In this document: in pieces, positions 12,231-20,317 of the stretch
Layout of the letters: each line of letters starts with the position of its first letter
How positions within the stretch are numbered: the stretch's first letter is position 1
Source of the DNA: a bacterium
GTDB lineage: Bacteria > Elusimicrobiota > Elusimicrobia > Elusimicrobiales > UBA9959
Reading direction: 5' to 3'
Assembly (NCBI GenBank): GCA_021847485.1
Contig: JAJZRA010000016.1
Location: forward strand, 1-32,204
DNA: 32,204 bases
Translations under genes and position numbers: made by a program
Notes under the pieces: model-generated
What the model saw: the letters and a program-made list of their open reading frames with translations, nothing else
Told to the model about the DNA's origin: nothing
Databases searched by the model: none

Positions 12231-13539
12231 CGAGGTAGTGCGCGGAGCACGAGATGCACGGGTCGTAGGCCCGCACCAGCATCTCCAGGTGCAGCCGGAT
12301 CTCGTCCTTCTTCAGGTTCAGGATCTCCGGCAGGAACTTGGCGAAGTCGTGCTCGATGTTGTTGACGTTCTGGTTGGTCGGGATGATGCAGTTGGCGGCC
12401 TTGATCATGCCGTCCTTGTCGGTGACGTAGTTGTGGTGCAGGATGCCGCGCGGCACCTCCACCGAGCCCACGCCGTCGCCGGCGCGCACCGGCACCGAGC
12501 CCTTCTCGTTGACGCCCACGGTGATCTGCTGGGAGTAGTCCAGGCCGTGCTTCTTGAGGTCCTTCAGGATCGCCAGCGCGTGGTGGTAGCAGTGGATGAT
12601 CTCCACCACCTGCGCCATAGTGTTCATGAAGGGGTTATGGCAGACCGGCTTGAGCCCGATCTCCTTGGCGTAGGCCTTGGCCTTCGGGTGCAGCTTGTCG
12701 TAGTTCAGGTTGAACCGGGCGAGCGCGCCGACGAACAGGCTGTCCTTGTTCCACTTGGTGAACTTGGCCGAGGAGCGGGGATCGATGAACTCGTTGGTGG
12801 ACTTGCGGTACTCCTTCCTGGAGACGCGCTTGCCCTCGGAGGAGCCGATATCGCCCAGCAGCATCGGGTACTCGCCGTCGTCGCTGACGAGGGCCACGTA
12901 CTCGGTCTCGCGGTGGAAGTTCGGCAGCTTGAGCGTCTTGGCGAGCTTGAGCAGCGGCTCCAGCTCGGCGGTCATGCCCTCCATGATCTCGATCTGCCTG
13001 TCGATCTCCTTCGGGCTGGGCAGCTTGGTCCAGCCGCCGGCGATCATCGTGATCGGGTGCGTATGGCGCCCGACGAGGATGTCGCAGACGTCGTTGACGG
13101 CCTTCTTCAGGCGCAGGATCTGGCGCACGGTCTTGTTGTGCGTGGCCACGAGCGGCACGAAGGAGGGCACGCCGAGAGCGTCGGGGGCGACCAGCAGGAA
13201 GGCGTGCAGCACGTGGCTGTCGAGGAACTCGTAGTCCAGCAGCAGCTTCCTGAGCTTGATCGTCTGCTCGGTCGGCGTCACGCCCAGCGCGTCCTCGGCG
13301 GCGGCGACGGAGGCCAGCGAGTGGCCGCAGGAGCAGATGCCGCAGATGCGGCTGGTGATGTGCTGCGCCTCGAAGATGCTGCGGCCGCGCAGCATGCCCT
13401 CGAACAGGCGGGGCGTCTCCACGACGTGGAACTCGCACTTCTCTATCTTGCCGTTCTTGACGTTGGCGACGATGTTGCCGTGGCCCTCTACGCGGGTCAC
13501 GTACTCTACCTTGATATCCAGGTCCTTAGTGGCAGCCAT
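12211..13539 (-). CDS. hydA: [NiFe] hydrogenase large (alpha) subunit, group 3b-like
   Basis: 442 residues. The proximal nickel motif RICGICSCGH (Cys66, Cys69) and the C-terminal DPCISCSAH (Cys428, Cys431, His434) give all four Ni-Fe ligands. The tail YLDVSFVE after His434 is the expected cleavage peptide. It carries the catalytic NiFe(CN)2CO site, splitting or making H2. Neighbours in the order beta, gamma, delta, alpha match the hydBGDA sulfhydrogenase operons of Thermococcales and the bacterial group 3b enzymes, which are cytoplasmic and use NADP(H). The start overlaps the hydD stop (TAATG). Group 3b is inferred from subunit composition and length; phylogeny would settle it. Confidence 0.94.
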   Translation of the reverse strand: MAATKDLDIKVEYVTRVEGHGNIVANVKNGKIEKCEFHVVETPRLFEGMLRGRSIFEAQHITSRICGICSCGHSLASVAAAEDALGVTPTEQTIKLRKLLLDYEFLDSHVLHAFLLVAPDALGVPSFVPLVATHNKTVRQILRLKKAVNDVCDILVGRHTHPITMIAGGWTKLPSPKEIDRQIEIMEGMTAELEPLLKLAKTLKLPNFHRETEYVALVSDDGEYPMLLGDIGSSEGKRVSRKEYRKSTNEFIDPRSSAKFTKWNKDSLFVGALARFNLNYDKLHPKAKAYAKEIGLKPVCHNPFMNTMAQVVEIIHCYHHALAILKDLKKHGLDYSQQITVGVNEKGSVPVRAGDGVGSVEVPRGILHHNYVTDKDGMIKAANCIIPTNQNVNNIEHDFAKFLPEILNLKKDEIRLHLEMLVRAYDPCISCSAHYLDVSFVE

Positions 13540-14333
13540 TATTTAGCACCTTCCTTGCACTTGTTGTACATCTCGAACTTCTTGGTGATGAGTTCGGGCT
13601 TGAGGTTGTATTTGGAGATGACGTCCTTGGCGGCGTTCTTCGCGGGGTTCTTCACCTCGCCGCGGCAGCCGTAGCAGATGTTGCCGTTGTTGACGCACCA
13701 GGAGTTGCAGCCGGCCTTGGTCCACGGGCCCAGGCAGGCCACGCCGCGCTCGTACATGCAGACGTTCTCGTTGAGCTTGCACTCGGAGCAGACCGGGTTG
13801 TCCGGCACGGTGTAGGGCAGGCCGCGCAGCGCGTGCTTCACCACCTCTATGATCTCCGGCGGGTACACCGGGCAGCCGTTGATGTAGTAGTCCACCTTGA
13901 CCACCTGGTCGATCGCCCTGGTCGGCGTGCTGTCGAAGAGCTTGTAGTCCTTGCCGTAGACGCTCTGGCGGATCTCGTCGAGCTCGAAGCCGTTCTTCAT
14001 GCCGTTGACGCCGCCGGTGCAGGCGCAGGCGCCGTAGGCTATCAGCACCTTGGCGCGGGCGCGGATCTTCTTCAGGCGCTCCTCGGCGTGATGGTCGCCG
14101 ATCGAGCCCTCAATGAAGACCACGTCGTAATCCTTGTCCCATTTCTCGCTGATGGCCTCGCGGAACTCCACCACGTCCACGGCCCCCAGGATGTCGAGCA
14201 GCAGCTCGCCGAGGTTGGTCATCTGCAGCTGGCAGCCCTCGCAGGAGGCGAAGTCGAAGAAGGCCACCTTGGGCTTGGCGGCGGCCTTCGGGGCCTTCGC
14301 CGGAGCTTTCGTATCTTTCTTAGCGGTTTTCAT
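13539..14333 (-). CDS. hydD: [NiFe] hydrogenase small (delta) subunit
   Basis: 264 residues. FFDFASCEGCQLQMTNL begins the hydrogenase small-subunit fold with the proximal cluster cysteines, followed by YGACACTGGVNGM and YINGCPVYPPEI. The C-terminal half has a cysteine-rich region (CSECKLNENVCMY, CLGPWTKAGCNSWC, ICYGCRG) for the medial and distal Fe-S clusters. It conducts electrons between hydA and the diaphorase module. Residues 1-22 are an unusual Lys/Ala/Pro-rich stretch with histone-H1-like composition and no twin-arginine signal, so the enzyme is cytoplasmic. CGGAGAAC precedes the ATG; 15 bp separate it from hydG. Confidence 0.93.
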   Translation of the reverse strand: MKTAKKDTKAPAKAPKAAAKPKVAFFDFASCEGCQLQMTNLGELLLDILGAVDVVEFREAISEKWDKDYDVVFIEGSIGDHHAEERLKKIRARAKVLIAYGACACTGGVNGMKNGFELDEIRQSVYGKDYKLFDSTPTRAIDQVVKVDYYINGCPVYPPEIIEVVKHALRGLPYTVPDNPVCSECKLNENVCMYERGVACLGPWTKAGCNSWCVNNGNICYGCRGEVKNPAKNAAKDVISKYNLKPELITKKFEMYNKCKEGAK

Positions 14334-14348
14334 CGTATGTTCTCCGTA

Positions 14349-15182
14349 TTAAAGTTTCTTCGAGTCCTTCACCTCTTCGTAGGTGAAGGTGGGGCCGTCC
14401 TTGCAGCAGTAGTAGTTCTTCGGGTGGTCTATCTGGCAATGGCCGCACTTGCCCATACCGCACTTCATGTGCCGCTCGAGCGACAGGACGATCTGCTTCT
14501 CCGGCAGGTTCTTCTTCAGGAGCTCGGCGATGACGAACTTGTACATGATCGGGGGGCCGACCACGACGCCGAAGGTCTTCTCCGGGTTGATCGTCACGCC
14601 GGGGATCAGGCTGGTGATCAGGCCGACGTTGCCCTTCCAGTCCGGGGCCGAGCGGTCCACGGTGCAGGAGAAGTTGACGTCCATGCGCTTCTGCCAGAGC
14701 TTGATCTCGTCGCCGAAGAGCATGTCGGTCGGCGTCTTGCAGCCGAGCAGGATGTCCACCTTGCCGAACTCGCGGCGGTTGTCCATCACATAGTTGATCA
14801 GCGAGCGCAGCGGCGCTATGCCGAGGCCGCCGGCCACGAACAGCAGGTCGTTGCCGGTCATCAGCTTCACCGGGAACGGCTTGCCGAACGGCCCGCGGAT
14901 GCCGAGCCAGTCGCCCTTGCCGAGCGAGTGCATATGCTTGGTCAGGCGGCCGGCCGAGCGCACGGTCAGCTCGAAAGAGCCGCGCTTCGTGGGGCTGGAG
15001 CAGACGGAGATCGGCGCCTCGCCGACGCCGTAGAGTTCTACCTGCACGAACTGCCCGGGCTCGTGGTCCAGGTCGCCGTCCTCGAGCTTTATGTCGAACC
15101 ACTTCTCGGTGGCCGTCATCTGCTTGGCGGCGATGATCTGCCCTTTGCGGAGTTTCCAGTTGGAGTTGTGTATCTCGGTCAT
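14349..15182 (-). CDS. hydG: Hydrogenase FAD/NAD(P)-binding (gamma) subunit
   Basis: 277 residues of the ferredoxin-NADP reductase class. The flavin domain includes EPGQFVQVELYGVGEAPISVCSSP; the nucleotide domain includes LLFVAGGLGIAPLRSLI and FGVVVGPPIMYKFV. A C-terminal 2Fe-2S motif follows, CGMGKCGHCQID with CCKDG. The same layout is found in dihydroorotate dehydrogenase subunit B and sulfhydrogenase gamma. It passes electrons between NAD(P)H and the Fe-S subunits. It lies between hydB and hydD with short gaps (9 and 15 bp), and GGGGAC precedes the start. The name follows Thermococcales usage. Confidence 0.92.
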   Translation of the reverse strand: MTEIHNSNWKLRKGQIIAAKQMTATEKWFDIKLEDGDLDHEPGQFVQVELYGVGEAPISVCSSPTKRGSFELTVRSAGRLTKHMHSLGKGDWLGIRGPFGKPFPVKLMTGNDLLFVAGGLGIAPLRSLINYVMDNRREFGKVDILLGCKTPTDMLFGDEIKLWQKRMDVNFSCTVDRSAPDWKGNVGLITSLIPGVTINPEKTFGVVVGPPIMYKFVIAELLKKNLPEKQIVLSLERHMKCGMGKCGHCQIDHPKNYYCCKDGPTFTYEEVKDSKKL

Positions 15183-15191
15183 GATGTCCCC

Positions 15192-16226
15192 TTATTTGCT
15201 CTCGGCGGCCAGGGCCTTCAGGGTGTCCTTCAGGTTGATCTTGGCCATGCAGGTGCGGGTGCAGCGGCCGCAGCCGGTGCAGAACGCGCGGTTGAACTTG
15301 TCGAGCGGATACTTGAACTTGCGGTAGTAGCGGTGGCGCTGCCTGTGCGCGCGCTCCTCGCGGAAGTTCTCCCCGCCGGCCACGGTGGCGAACGTCTCGA
15401 ACTGGCAGGAATCCCAGGTGCGGTTGCGCGACCCGGTCTTCATGTCGAGGTTGATGCTGTCCGTCATGTCGAAGCAGTAACAGGTGGGGCAGACGTTGGT
15501 GCAGTTGCCGCAGCTGACGCAGCGGGAGCCCACGTCGTGCCAGACCTTGCTGTCCATGCCCTTCGCGAAGACCTCGGTGAGCTTTTTCGGCTCCACGCCG
15601 ATCTCGTTGCCGAAGGCCTCTTTCTTGGCCTCGCGCACCTTGCCGAGCGCGGTCATGTCGGCGACGGAGGCCTTGCCCAGGCCCATACCCTCAACCAGTT
15701 CCTCGCCCTTCTGCGTGTTGACGTGGATGATCCACTTGTCGCCGATGTCGGTGAAGAACAGGTCGTAGCCGCCGTTAGGGTAGTGGTTGCCCACCAGCGC
15801 GCAGCTGGCGTTGCCGTCGCAGTACTTGTTGCACTCGAGGCCGATGATGACTATGTTCTCCTTGCGGAGCAGGTAATTGTAGTCGCGGGGCCGCTCGGAG
15901 AAGACCATGTTCAGGCACTGGATGCCGGCCAGGTCGCAGGTGTGCACCGCGAAGACGGCCAGCTTCTCGGCCTCGAGGACGGCCTTGTCCTGCGGCTTGC
16001 CGCCGTTCAGGTCGAAGTCCAGCATCTTCTCGCGCGGCGGCATGAAGTACTTCTTCGGCGGCAGGATCGTCGGGATGTAATCCATCGAGATCTGCTCGGC
16101 CTCGGTTACCTCTTCGAAAGCAAAGTTATTGTAGCCCTTGGCTACAGGGGCGTAGACCTTCATCTGCTTGGCGAGGCTCTTGATAAAGCAGTTGAGGTTG
16201 TCTTTCTGCAGTATGTGGTAATTCAC
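15192..16226 (-). CDS. hydB: Hydrogenase Fe-S (beta) subunit
   Basis: 344 residues from GTG 16226, fixed by GGAGGT 6 nt ahead. The C-terminal half carries two 4Fe-4S motifs, CVSCGNCTNVCPTCYC and CTGCGRCTRTC, with further cysteines (HTCDLAGIQC, ECNKYC) in the N-terminal half. This is the 4Fe-4S dicluster subunit B of sulfhydrogenase/group 3b enzymes (family related to HydB/AsrA), linking the flavin subunit to the catalytic pair. It is the first gene of the operon hydB-hydG-hydD-hydA-protease. In Thermococcales this module also reduces sulfur to H2S; whether that applies here is unknown. Confidence 0.92.
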   Translation of the reverse strand: MNYHILQKDNLNCFIKSLAKQMKVYAPVAKGYNNFAFEEVTEAEQISMDYIPTILPPKKYFMPPREKMLDFDLNGGKPQDKAVLEAEKLAVFAVHTCDLAGIQCLNMVFSERPRDYNYLLRKENIVIIGLECNKYCDGNASCALVGNHYPNGGYDLFFTDIGDKWIIHVNTQKGEELVEGMGLGKASVADMTALGKVREAKKEAFGNEIGVEPKKLTEVFAKGMDSKVWHDVGSRCVSCGNCTNVCPTCYCFDMTDSINLDMKTGSRNRTWDSCQFETFATVAGGENFREERAHRQRHRYYRKFKYPLDKFNRAFCTGCGRCTRTCMAKINLKDTLKALAAESK

Positions 16227-16267
16227 CTGGTGACCTCCGTTTTCGTGTTAACGCGTGCTGCCCCTAT

Positions 16268-16273
16268 ATTATA
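16268..16273 (-). promoter_or_regulatory. Putative -10 box of the hydrogenase operon
   Basis: TATAAT on the minus strand, in GAATATAATATAGG, would start transcription near 16261 and give a leader of about 35 nt with the GGAGGT site. No standard -35 is seen at 16-18 bp, which may mean activator dependence or another sigma factor. Confidence 0.5.
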
Positions 16274-16518
16274 TTCAATTTACCTACGTTATCCCCCGCC
16301 GCACGGCGGGGCGCGACCAGGGGCTAAAACGCGGTTTATTAGCGTATCTTATAATATCCGCCCCTCCCCGCGGCCTCGGCGCCCAATGACGCCCGCGGAG
16401 GCGGCCCGCAGGCGCGCCGCGCCGGCCGATTAGAAGAATTAATAGCCCTTTCGCGCCGTTAAAAAATAACGCTTTTACGTCGGAGAAAAAGCCCGCCCGG
16501 GCCCGCCGCCAAAATTTG
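16274..16518. other. Intergenic region between hydB and sixA
   Basis: Together with the promoter boxes at its ends this fills about 300 bp between divergent genes. It holds a GC-rich hairpin (CCCCGCC-GCAC-GGCGGGG, 16294-16311), a plus-strand TATAAT near 16351-16356 and a very GC-rich block (16357-16430), then an AT-rich stretch. A small RNA starting after the plus-strand TATAAT is conceivable but nothing firm supports it. No reading frame here looks real. Confidence 0.4.
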
Positions 16519-16530
16519 TAGAATATGCCT

Positions 16531-17001
16531 ATGAACGAACTGGTCTTCCTCCGCCACGGACATGCTCTCAGCGCCAGGGAAGCCGGCGTCTGCTGCGACG
16601 CCGAGCGCCCTCTTTCGGACCGGGGCGAGGAGGAGGTCCGCCTGGCCGCCGCCCGCCTGCGCGAGGCCGGCTTCTCCCCGGACGTCATAGTCGCCAGCCC
16701 GTTCGCGCGCGCCGCGCGCACCGCCGCCATCGCGGCCTCGATCTTCCCTTCCGCCAGGCTGGAATCCTCCGCCGCCCTGAGCGACGGCCCCGTCCAGGCC
16801 ATCCTGGAGATGCTGGACTCCCACCCCGAAGGCTCCCTGCTGGTAGTAGGCCACCAGCCGCTGCTCGGCGCCGCGGCCGGCTTCTGCCTCGATTCCGCCC
16901 CCCTCGACCTGTCCCCGGCCGGCTTCATCCGCATCCGCCGGGACGAGCGGGCCCCCAAGTCGCTCCTCGAGGTCTACGCCCCCGGGGAGAAGGCCCGTTG
17001 A
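16531..17001 (+). CDS. sixA: SixA-like phosphohistidine phosphatase
   Basis: 156 residues from ATG 16531 (MNELVFLRHGHALS); an ATG two codons earlier (16525) is possible, but it abuts a TAGAAT box, and the later start fits a leaderless message and the family's usual N-terminus. Histidine-phosphatase motifs: LRHGHA (catalytic RHG), PLSDRG, ASPFARAARTA, and VVGHQP with the second histidine. The length of about 155-160 and the absence of a long C-terminal domain match SixA, which removes phosphate from histidine of phosphotransfer (HPt) proteins such as ArcB. Given three orphan kinases in the window a signalling role is attractive, but the SpoIID and UppP neighbours could mean an envelope role. 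The stop overlaps the next start (TTGA). Confidence 0.82.
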   Translation: MNELVFLRHGHALSAREAGVCCDAERPLSDRGEEEVRLAAARLREAGFSPDVIVASPFARAARTAAIAASIFPSARLESSAALSDGPVQAILEMLDSHPEGSLLVVGHQPLLGAAAGFCLDSAPLDLSPAGFIRIRRDERAPKSLLEVYAPGEKAR

Positions 17002-18140
17002 GAGTCCTGACCCTCCTGCTGGTCCTGGCCTGCGCGGCGCCCGCCGCCGCGGCCGAAAAGCAGGTCCTGATCCGCCTTTTTTCCCTGCACAAGGTCTCCG
17101 CCGTAAATTTGGAGACCACCGCGCCGGTACGCGCCGCCGGCGCCCAGTTCTCCGGCAAGGCCAGGATAGCCGTCAAAGGCCAGCTGGTGGTCATGACCGG
17201 CGCCCTCCAGGCCGGCCCGGCCAAGTCCATAACCGTGCACGCCTCGGCCCCGGTCCGGCTGTCCGGCCCCGGCCTGCCGCGCCGCAGCTACACCGGGGAC
17301 ATCGTCTTCACGTCCGCCAGGAAGCAGCTCAAGATCGTCAACTCCGTCCCGCTGGAGGACTATATCGCCGGCGTAGTCACCGGCGAGGCCTCGGACCTCT
17401 CCCAGCCCGAGGCGTACAAGGCCCAGGCCGTCGCCGCCCGCACCTACGTCCTCAAGCACCTGCGCATCCACGCCGGGGAAGGCTACAACCTCTGCGACTC
17501 CACGCACTGCCAGCTCTACACCGGCCAGGGCGCGGTCAGCGCCAAGGCCCTCGCCGCGGCCCGGGCCACCAGGAACGAGGTCCTCTACTACAAAGGCGAG
17601 CTCGCCGCAACCTTCTACCACTCCATCTGCGGCGGCCGCACCGAGCGGATGACCGACGTCTGGCCTTTCGAGGCCAAGCCCTACCTGATCTCGGTGCGCG
17701 ACGGGCCGCCCGGGCACCCCTACTGTTCCATAGCGCCCAACTTCAGGTGGAAGACCAAGATCTATTTCAGCGGCCTTACCCGCCTGGCGCGCCGGGCCGG
17801 CTGGATCCTGCCCGACGAGGAGGCCCGCGGGCTCAAGATCTCCCGCTGGGGCGCCTCGGGCCGGGCGGCCGAGCTGGAGCTGCGCACGCAGCGCAGGACG
17901 GTCGGGCTCGGCGCCACCGAGTTCTACCACGGCATAGGCCGGCGGGCCGGCTGGAACGCGGTGCGCAGCACTTTCTTCCGCATCCTCAACGGCCAGGACT
18001 ACGTCCTGCTCGACGGCAAGGGCAACGGCCACGGCGTCGGCATGTGCCAGTGGGGCGCGGAGGGCATGGCCCGCAAGGGCTTCAAATACCGGGACATCCT
18101 GAGACATTACTACCCCGGCACGGAGATAGGACATGACTGA
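16998..18140 (+). CDS. SpoIID/LytB-domain murein lytic protein
   Basis: 380 residues starting at TTG 16998, which overlaps the sixA stop as TTGA and is preceded by GGGAGAAGG. A signal peptide (RVLTLLLVLACAAPAAAA) is followed by a region of beta strands and the SpoIID core: LEDYIAGVVTGEASDLSQPE (catalytic Glu near 130), YKAQAVAARTYVLKHL, CDSTHCQLYTG, FYHSICGGRTE and, near the end, GNGHGVGMCQWGAEGMA with ILRHYYPGT. SpoIID enzymes cleave peptidoglycan glycan strands lacking stem peptides; in non-sporulating bacteria related proteins act in division or wall remodelling. It overlaps uppP by 8 nt, so wall turnover and lipid carrier recycling are encoded together. Confidence 0.9.
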   Translation: MRVLTLLLVLACAAPAAAAEKQVLIRLFSLHKVSAVNLETTAPVRAAGAQFSGKARIAVKGQLVVMTGALQAGPAKSITVHASAPVRLSGPGLPRRSYTGDIVFTSARKQLKIVNSVPLEDYIAGVVTGEASDLSQPEAYKAQAVAARTYVLKHLRIHAGEGYNLCDSTHCQLYTGQGAVSAKALAAARATRNEVLYYKGELAATFYHSICGGRTERMTDVWPFEAKPYLISVRDGPPGHPYCSIAPNFRWKTKIYFSGLTRLARRAGWILPDEEARGLKISRWGASGRAAELELRTQRRTVGLGATEFYHGIGRRAGWNAVRSTFFRILNGQDYVLLDGKGNGHGVGMCQWGAEGMARKGFKYRDILRHYYPGTEIGHD

Positions 18141-18909
18141 GCTTCACGCGGCGGTTCTCGGCGTACTGCAGGGGGCGGGCGAGTTCCTGCCCGTCTCGAG
18201 CTCGGCGCACCTGGCGCTGGCCCCCCGCCTGCTGGGCTGGCAGTACCAGGGCCTGGCCTACGACGTGATGCTGCACCTCGGCACGCTGGGCGCGGTGGCC
18301 CTCTATTTCGCCAAGGACTGGCTCAAGATCTTCCGCGACGGCTTCTCCGCCCCCCGCTCCCCCGACGGCCGCCTGCTGTGGCTGCTGGTCCTGGCCTCGC
18401 TGCCGGCCGCGGTCGCCGGCGTCCTGCTCAACCACCTGGCCGAGACCGCCTTCCGCAACCCGCTCTGGATAGCCTTCAACCTGGTCTTCTTCTCGGTCTT
18501 CATCTGGCTGGCGGACAGGCGCCCGCGCCAGACCCTCGCCGAGAGCGCGCTGACCGCGCGCGACGCGCTGCTGATAGGCCTCGCGCAGTGCCTGGCGCTG
18601 ATGCCGGGCGCCTCGCGCTCCGGCATGACCATCATGGCCGCCCTGTTCCTGGGCTACCGCCGGGCCTCGGCGGCGCGCCTCTCCTTCCTGCTGTCCACGC
18701 CGGTGATCTTCGGCGCGGCGCTGCTGGAATCCCGCAAGATCGCCCCGGCCCAGCTGGACGCGGCCTTCGCGTGGGGGCTGGGCGCGGCCTTCCTGTCCGG
18801 CCTGGCCTTCATCTGGCTGCTGATGTCCTGGCTGCAGAAGCGCGACCTGAAACCCTTCCTCGCCTACAGGGTCGCCCTGGGCGCCTACATTTTCTGGCTC
18901 TTCCGCTGA
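18133..18909 (+). CDS. uppP: Undecaprenyl-diphosphatase UppP (BacA)
   Basis: 258 residues with about seven to eight helices. LQGAGEFLPVSSSAHL (residues 12-27) and PGASRSGMTIM (near 157) are the two active-site motifs of BacA/UppP; the first normally reads LQGLTEFLPVSSSGHL, so a Thr-to-Gly change sits beside the catalytic Glu. The enzyme dephosphorylates undecaprenyl diphosphate in the inner membrane to recycle the carrier for peptidoglycan and polysaccharide synthesis, and can confer bacitracin tolerance. It is the third gene of the sixA-spoIID-uppP run and ends at a strong bidirectional terminator. Confidence 0.93.
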   Translation: MTELHAAVLGVLQGAGEFLPVSSSAHLALAPRLLGWQYQGLAYDVMLHLGTLGAVALYFAKDWLKIFRDGFSAPRSPDGRLLWLLVLASLPAAVAGVLLNHLAETAFRNPLWIAFNLVFFSVFIWLADRRPRQTLAESALTARDALLIGLAQCLALMPGASRSGMTIMAALFLGYRRASAARLSFLLSTPVIFGAALLESRKIAPAQLDAAFAWGLGAAFLSGLAFIWLLMSWLQKRDLKPFLAYRVALGAYIFWLFR

Positions 18910-18936
18910 TCGGTTCCGGGAGGCCGCAGCCCCGAT

Positions 18937-18965
18937 AAAAAAAGCCCGGCGGTCCGGGCTTTTTT
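18937..18965. terminator. Bidirectional intrinsic terminator
   Basis: AAAAAAAGCCCGG, CGGT loop, CCGGGCTTTTTT. It lies between convergent uppP and kinase 3 and has an A-run and T-run on opposite sides, so it can end both transcripts. The kinase stop codon abuts it. Confidence 0.9.
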
Positions 18966-20257
18966 CATTGTTCGGCGGGCGCGCCTTCCGGAGGGCCTGC
19001 GTAAGGCAGGAAGATGGAGATCCGGGACCCGCCGCCGTCGATATTGGAAAGTTTCATCGTGCCGCCGTGGCGGCGCACGATGCGCTCGCAGACGTAGAGG
19101 CCCAGCCCCGTCCCGCCTTTCTCGCGGCGGGTGGTGTCGAAAGGCTTCACGTCGTCGTGGAGCATCTTGGCGGGGAAGCCGGGCCCGTTGTCGGTTATCT
19201 CCAGCGAGATCCCGCCCTCGGCGGGTCTCGCGGCCACGCGCACGCGGCCCTTCTCCGGCACGAACGACAGCGAATTGGCGACGGTGTTGATGAAGACGCG
19301 CTCGAGGTGGGCGCGGCTGGCCCGCAGCGTGGGCAGGAAGTCGGGGATATCCACCTCGACGGAGGCGTTCTTCCTGCGGGCGGCGTACTCGGTCAGCAGC
19401 AGCGCGTCCTCGGCGGCCTCCTTCAGCTGCACCGGCTCGAAAGTGTATTCCTGCCCCCTGACGATGCTCATCGCCGCGGAGATCAGGCCCTTGGCGTAGC
19501 GCGCCCCTTTAAGGATGCGCTGCACGTCGTCCTTGGAAAGGTTTCCCCCGTCCTCCTCGGCCAGCTGCGCGCTCAGCAGGATCACGGAGACGGCGTTGCC
19601 GATGTCGTGCATCACGCCGCTGACCAGGGTGCCCATCTCGGCGGCCGAGGCGGTCTTGACTATCTCGCTCTCCTTCTCGCTGATCGCCCGTTCCAGCGTC
19701 TCCACCTGGCCGCGCTTGAAGGCCAGGCCGGCCTCGGCGCGCTTGCGCGACTGCGCCGTGGAGTAGACCACGACCGAAGAGAACGCCAGCACCGCCGCCT
19801 TGATGCCGAACGACAGCACCTTGACGAACTCGCCGCCGCCGAGCGGCCACGACATCGCGCCTATGGCCAGCACGCACAGCAGCACTATGCCGGCCGCGTC
19901 CTTGAAGCTGGCCATCAGCGACGCGGCGAAGACGGGCAGCAGGTACAGCGCCCAGAAATAGGACTCGCCGCCGCCGGAACAGTACAGCACCCCGGTGATG
20001 ATCCAGAAGTTGACGAGCAGGATCAGGTCTATCAGCCAGACGTTCACCGCGGCGCGGCGCCGCAGCAGCCAGTTGAAGACGAAGTTGGTGCCGAGCAGCA
20101 GCAGGAAGAAGTAGAGGATCCCCGGGTAATCCACCTGCGGGCTGTTGCGGTAGAAATACGCGAGCGCCACCATGAAGACGGAAAAGACGACCTCATAGGA
20201 GTTGCGCGAGAAGGTGGTCACTTCCCCGCGGTCCAGGGCTTTTATGTAATTTTTCAT
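18965..20257 (-). CDS. Membrane sensor histidine kinase (kinase 3)
   Basis: 430 residues. About six helices in residues 20-175 include YCSGGGESYFWALYLLPVFAAS. A coiled coil (LAFKRGQVETLERAISEKESEIVKT) leads to an unusual H-box GVMHDIGNAVSVILLSAQ (His near 217), in which HDIGN replaces the common HELRTP. The ATPase part has FINTVANSLSFV, TDNGPGF and GGTGLGLYV. The sequence differs clearly from kinases 1 and 2, so it is not part of that duplication. No receiver gene is adjacent; the nearest is the REC-MBL fusion 2.6 kb away. A TATATT box (20273-20278) gives a short leader. Signal and target are unknown. Confidence 0.9.
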   Translation of the reverse strand: MKNYIKALDRGEVTTFSRNSYEVVFSVFMVALAYFYRNSPQVDYPGILYFFLLLLGTNFVFNWLLRRRAAVNVWLIDLILLVNFWIITGVLYCSGGGESYFWALYLLPVFAASLMASFKDAAGIVLLCVLAIGAMSWPLGGGEFVKVLSFGIKAAVLAFSSVVVYSTAQSRKRAEAGLAFKRGQVETLERAISEKESEIVKTASAAEMGTLVSGVMHDIGNAVSVILLSAQLAEEDGGNLSKDDVQRILKGARYAKGLISAAMSIVRGQEYTFEPVQLKEAAEDALLLTEYAARRKNASVEVDIPDFLPTLRASRAHLERVFINTVANSLSFVPEKGRVRVAARPAEGGISLEITDNGPGFPAKMLHDDVKPFDTTRREKGGTGLGLYVCERIVRRHGGTMKLSNIDGGGSRISIFLPYAGPPEGAPAEQ

Positions 20258-20303
20258 GGGATCCCTATCGAAAATATAACATTTTCCGGCGGCGGCAGTG
20301 TAG

Positions 20304-20309
20304 TATAAT
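20304..20309 (+). promoter_or_regulatory. Putative -10 box for the AI-2E family gene
   Basis: A perfect TATAAT ends 8 nt before ATG 20318. The predicted transcript start leaves at most 1-2 nt of leader, and no ribosome site is visible between them. Confidence 0.5.
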
Positions 20310-20317
20310 TACCCCAT

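Noticed and set aside
16351-16430. Small RNA downstream of a plus-strand TATAAT
   Set aside because: Only a -10-like box supports it; no -35, no clear terminator and no conserved structure could be shown.
13833-16433. An 866-codon plus-strand open frame opposite the hydrogenase genes
   Set aside because: It is antisense to hydD, hydG and hydB, which have full motif sets; its protein is Val/Leu/His-rich without any family pattern.
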